This document shows, one piece after another, positions 6,649 through 6,745 of a DNA stretch of 6,745 nucleotides. Positions within the stretch are counted from its first letter, which is position 1. Each line of letters starts with the position of its first letter. This DNA is from Desulfosporosinus sp. UBA5188. GTDB lineage: Bacteria; Bacillota; Desulfitobacteriia; Desulfitobacteriales; Desulfitobacteriaceae. A program made the translations under genes and the position numbers. The notes under the pieces are model-generated. The model saw only the letters and a program-made list of their open reading frames with translations, did not search any database and had not been told where the DNA came from. The DNA is taken from contig DHWG01000130.1 in the NCBI GenBank assembly GCA_002413075.1, forward strand, positions 26,099 to 32,843, given 5' to 3'.

Positions 6649-6684
6649 TTGAGGAATTTGAGGAATTTGAGGAATTTGAGGAAA
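6649..6684. repeat. 9-bp tandem repeat, four copies
   Basis: TTGAGGAAT is repeated head to tail at 6649-6657, 6658-6666 and 6667-6675. A fourth copy at 6676-6684 differs only in its last base. The array lies 24 bases upstream of a forward promoter. The period of 9 bases is a multiple of three, but the in-frame reading has no start codon, so it is not coding as seen here. It may be a slippage-prone repeat or a cluster of binding sites. Confidence 0.85.
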
Positions 6685-6708
6685 TTATAAAAAGTATACA
6701 AGAATATG

Positions 6709-6737
6709 TTGACAGGACCGACTCAAAATGGTACTAT
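6709..6737 (+). promoter_or_regulatory. Forward promoter for a gene beyond the window
   Basis: A perfect -35 TTGACA at 6709-6714 is followed, after 17 bases, by TACTAT at 6732-6737. An alternative -10, TATAAC at 6735-6740, would need a 20-base spacer. ACC at 6717-6719 and GGT at 6730-6732 sit between or at the boxes in inverted orientation and could be the arms of an operator, but the match is short. No coding region follows inside the window. With the - strand promoter at 6521-6548, this stretch (6481-6745) is a divergent intergenic region; I see no other gene in it. Confidence 0.55.
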
Positions 6738-6745
6738 AACTGAGC

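Noticed and set aside
6630..6743. Short open frame through the 9-bp repeats (EEF repeats, ending in TGA at 6741-6743)
   Set aside because: There is no ATG, GTG or TTG in this frame after the stop at 6627-6629, no ribosome binding site, and a consensus -35 box lies inside it.
1..6745. CRISPR array, tRNA, rRNA, insertion sequence or phage genes
   Set aside because: I found no regularly spaced repeats, no cloverleaf or rRNA-like segments, no transposase or integrase reading frame and no terminal inverted repeats. The fdhA lesion shows no inserted sequence.

Overview
The window looks like chromosomal DNA from an anaerobic, low-to-medium GC Firmicute. The best fit is a respiratory clostridium of the Desulfosporosinus/Desulfitobacterium kind. 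This is inferred from strong GGAGG ribosome binding sites before nearly every gene, AT-rich intergenic DNA, sigma-A-type promoters, and a Tat-exported, cytochrome b-linked formate dehydrogenase. No database search was possible, so the genus is a guess.

Layout. Bases 1-240 are an AT-rich upstream region with one candidate operator-like inverted repeat. Bases 241-4454 hold a four-gene formate dehydrogenase-N type operon, all on the + strand: fdhA (catalytic molybdopterin subunit, broken), fdhB (four-cluster ferredoxin-like subunit with a membrane anchor), fdhC (fdnI-like di-heme cytochrome b) and fdhE (accessory protein with four CxxC pairs). The fdhA-fdhB and fdhB-fdhC junctions are one-base TGATG overlaps. 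A hairpin at 4488-4516 closes the operon. Bases 4685-6274 carry prfC (peptide chain release factor 3) with its own promoter and a TTG start. A long bidirectional hairpin at 6324-6358 separates prfC from a convergent 37-codon gene on the - strand (6367-6480). That gene encodes a four-cysteine peptide and has a very good ribosome binding site and a TATAAT promoter. The remaining AT-rich 265 bases hold that promoter, a four-copy 9-bp tandem repeat, and a forward TTGACA promoter aimed at a gene beyond the window.

How the genes work together. In an intact system FdhA oxidises formate outside the membrane, FdhB relays electrons through four [4Fe-4S] clusters, FdhC passes them through b hemes to menaquinone, and FdhE helps mature the catalytic subunit. 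Here fdhA joins an N-terminal piece of about 180 residues, out of frame, to a C-terminal piece of about 443 residues. The central part, which should contain the active-site Sec/Cys and much of the cofactor-binding core, is absent. As written, the operon cannot make a working enzyme. Either a real deletion left fdhB, fdhC and fdhE orphaned, or the sequence was mis-assembled at that point.

The two items most worth following up are the fdhA junction near 780-795 and the small cysteine peptide at 6367-6480.
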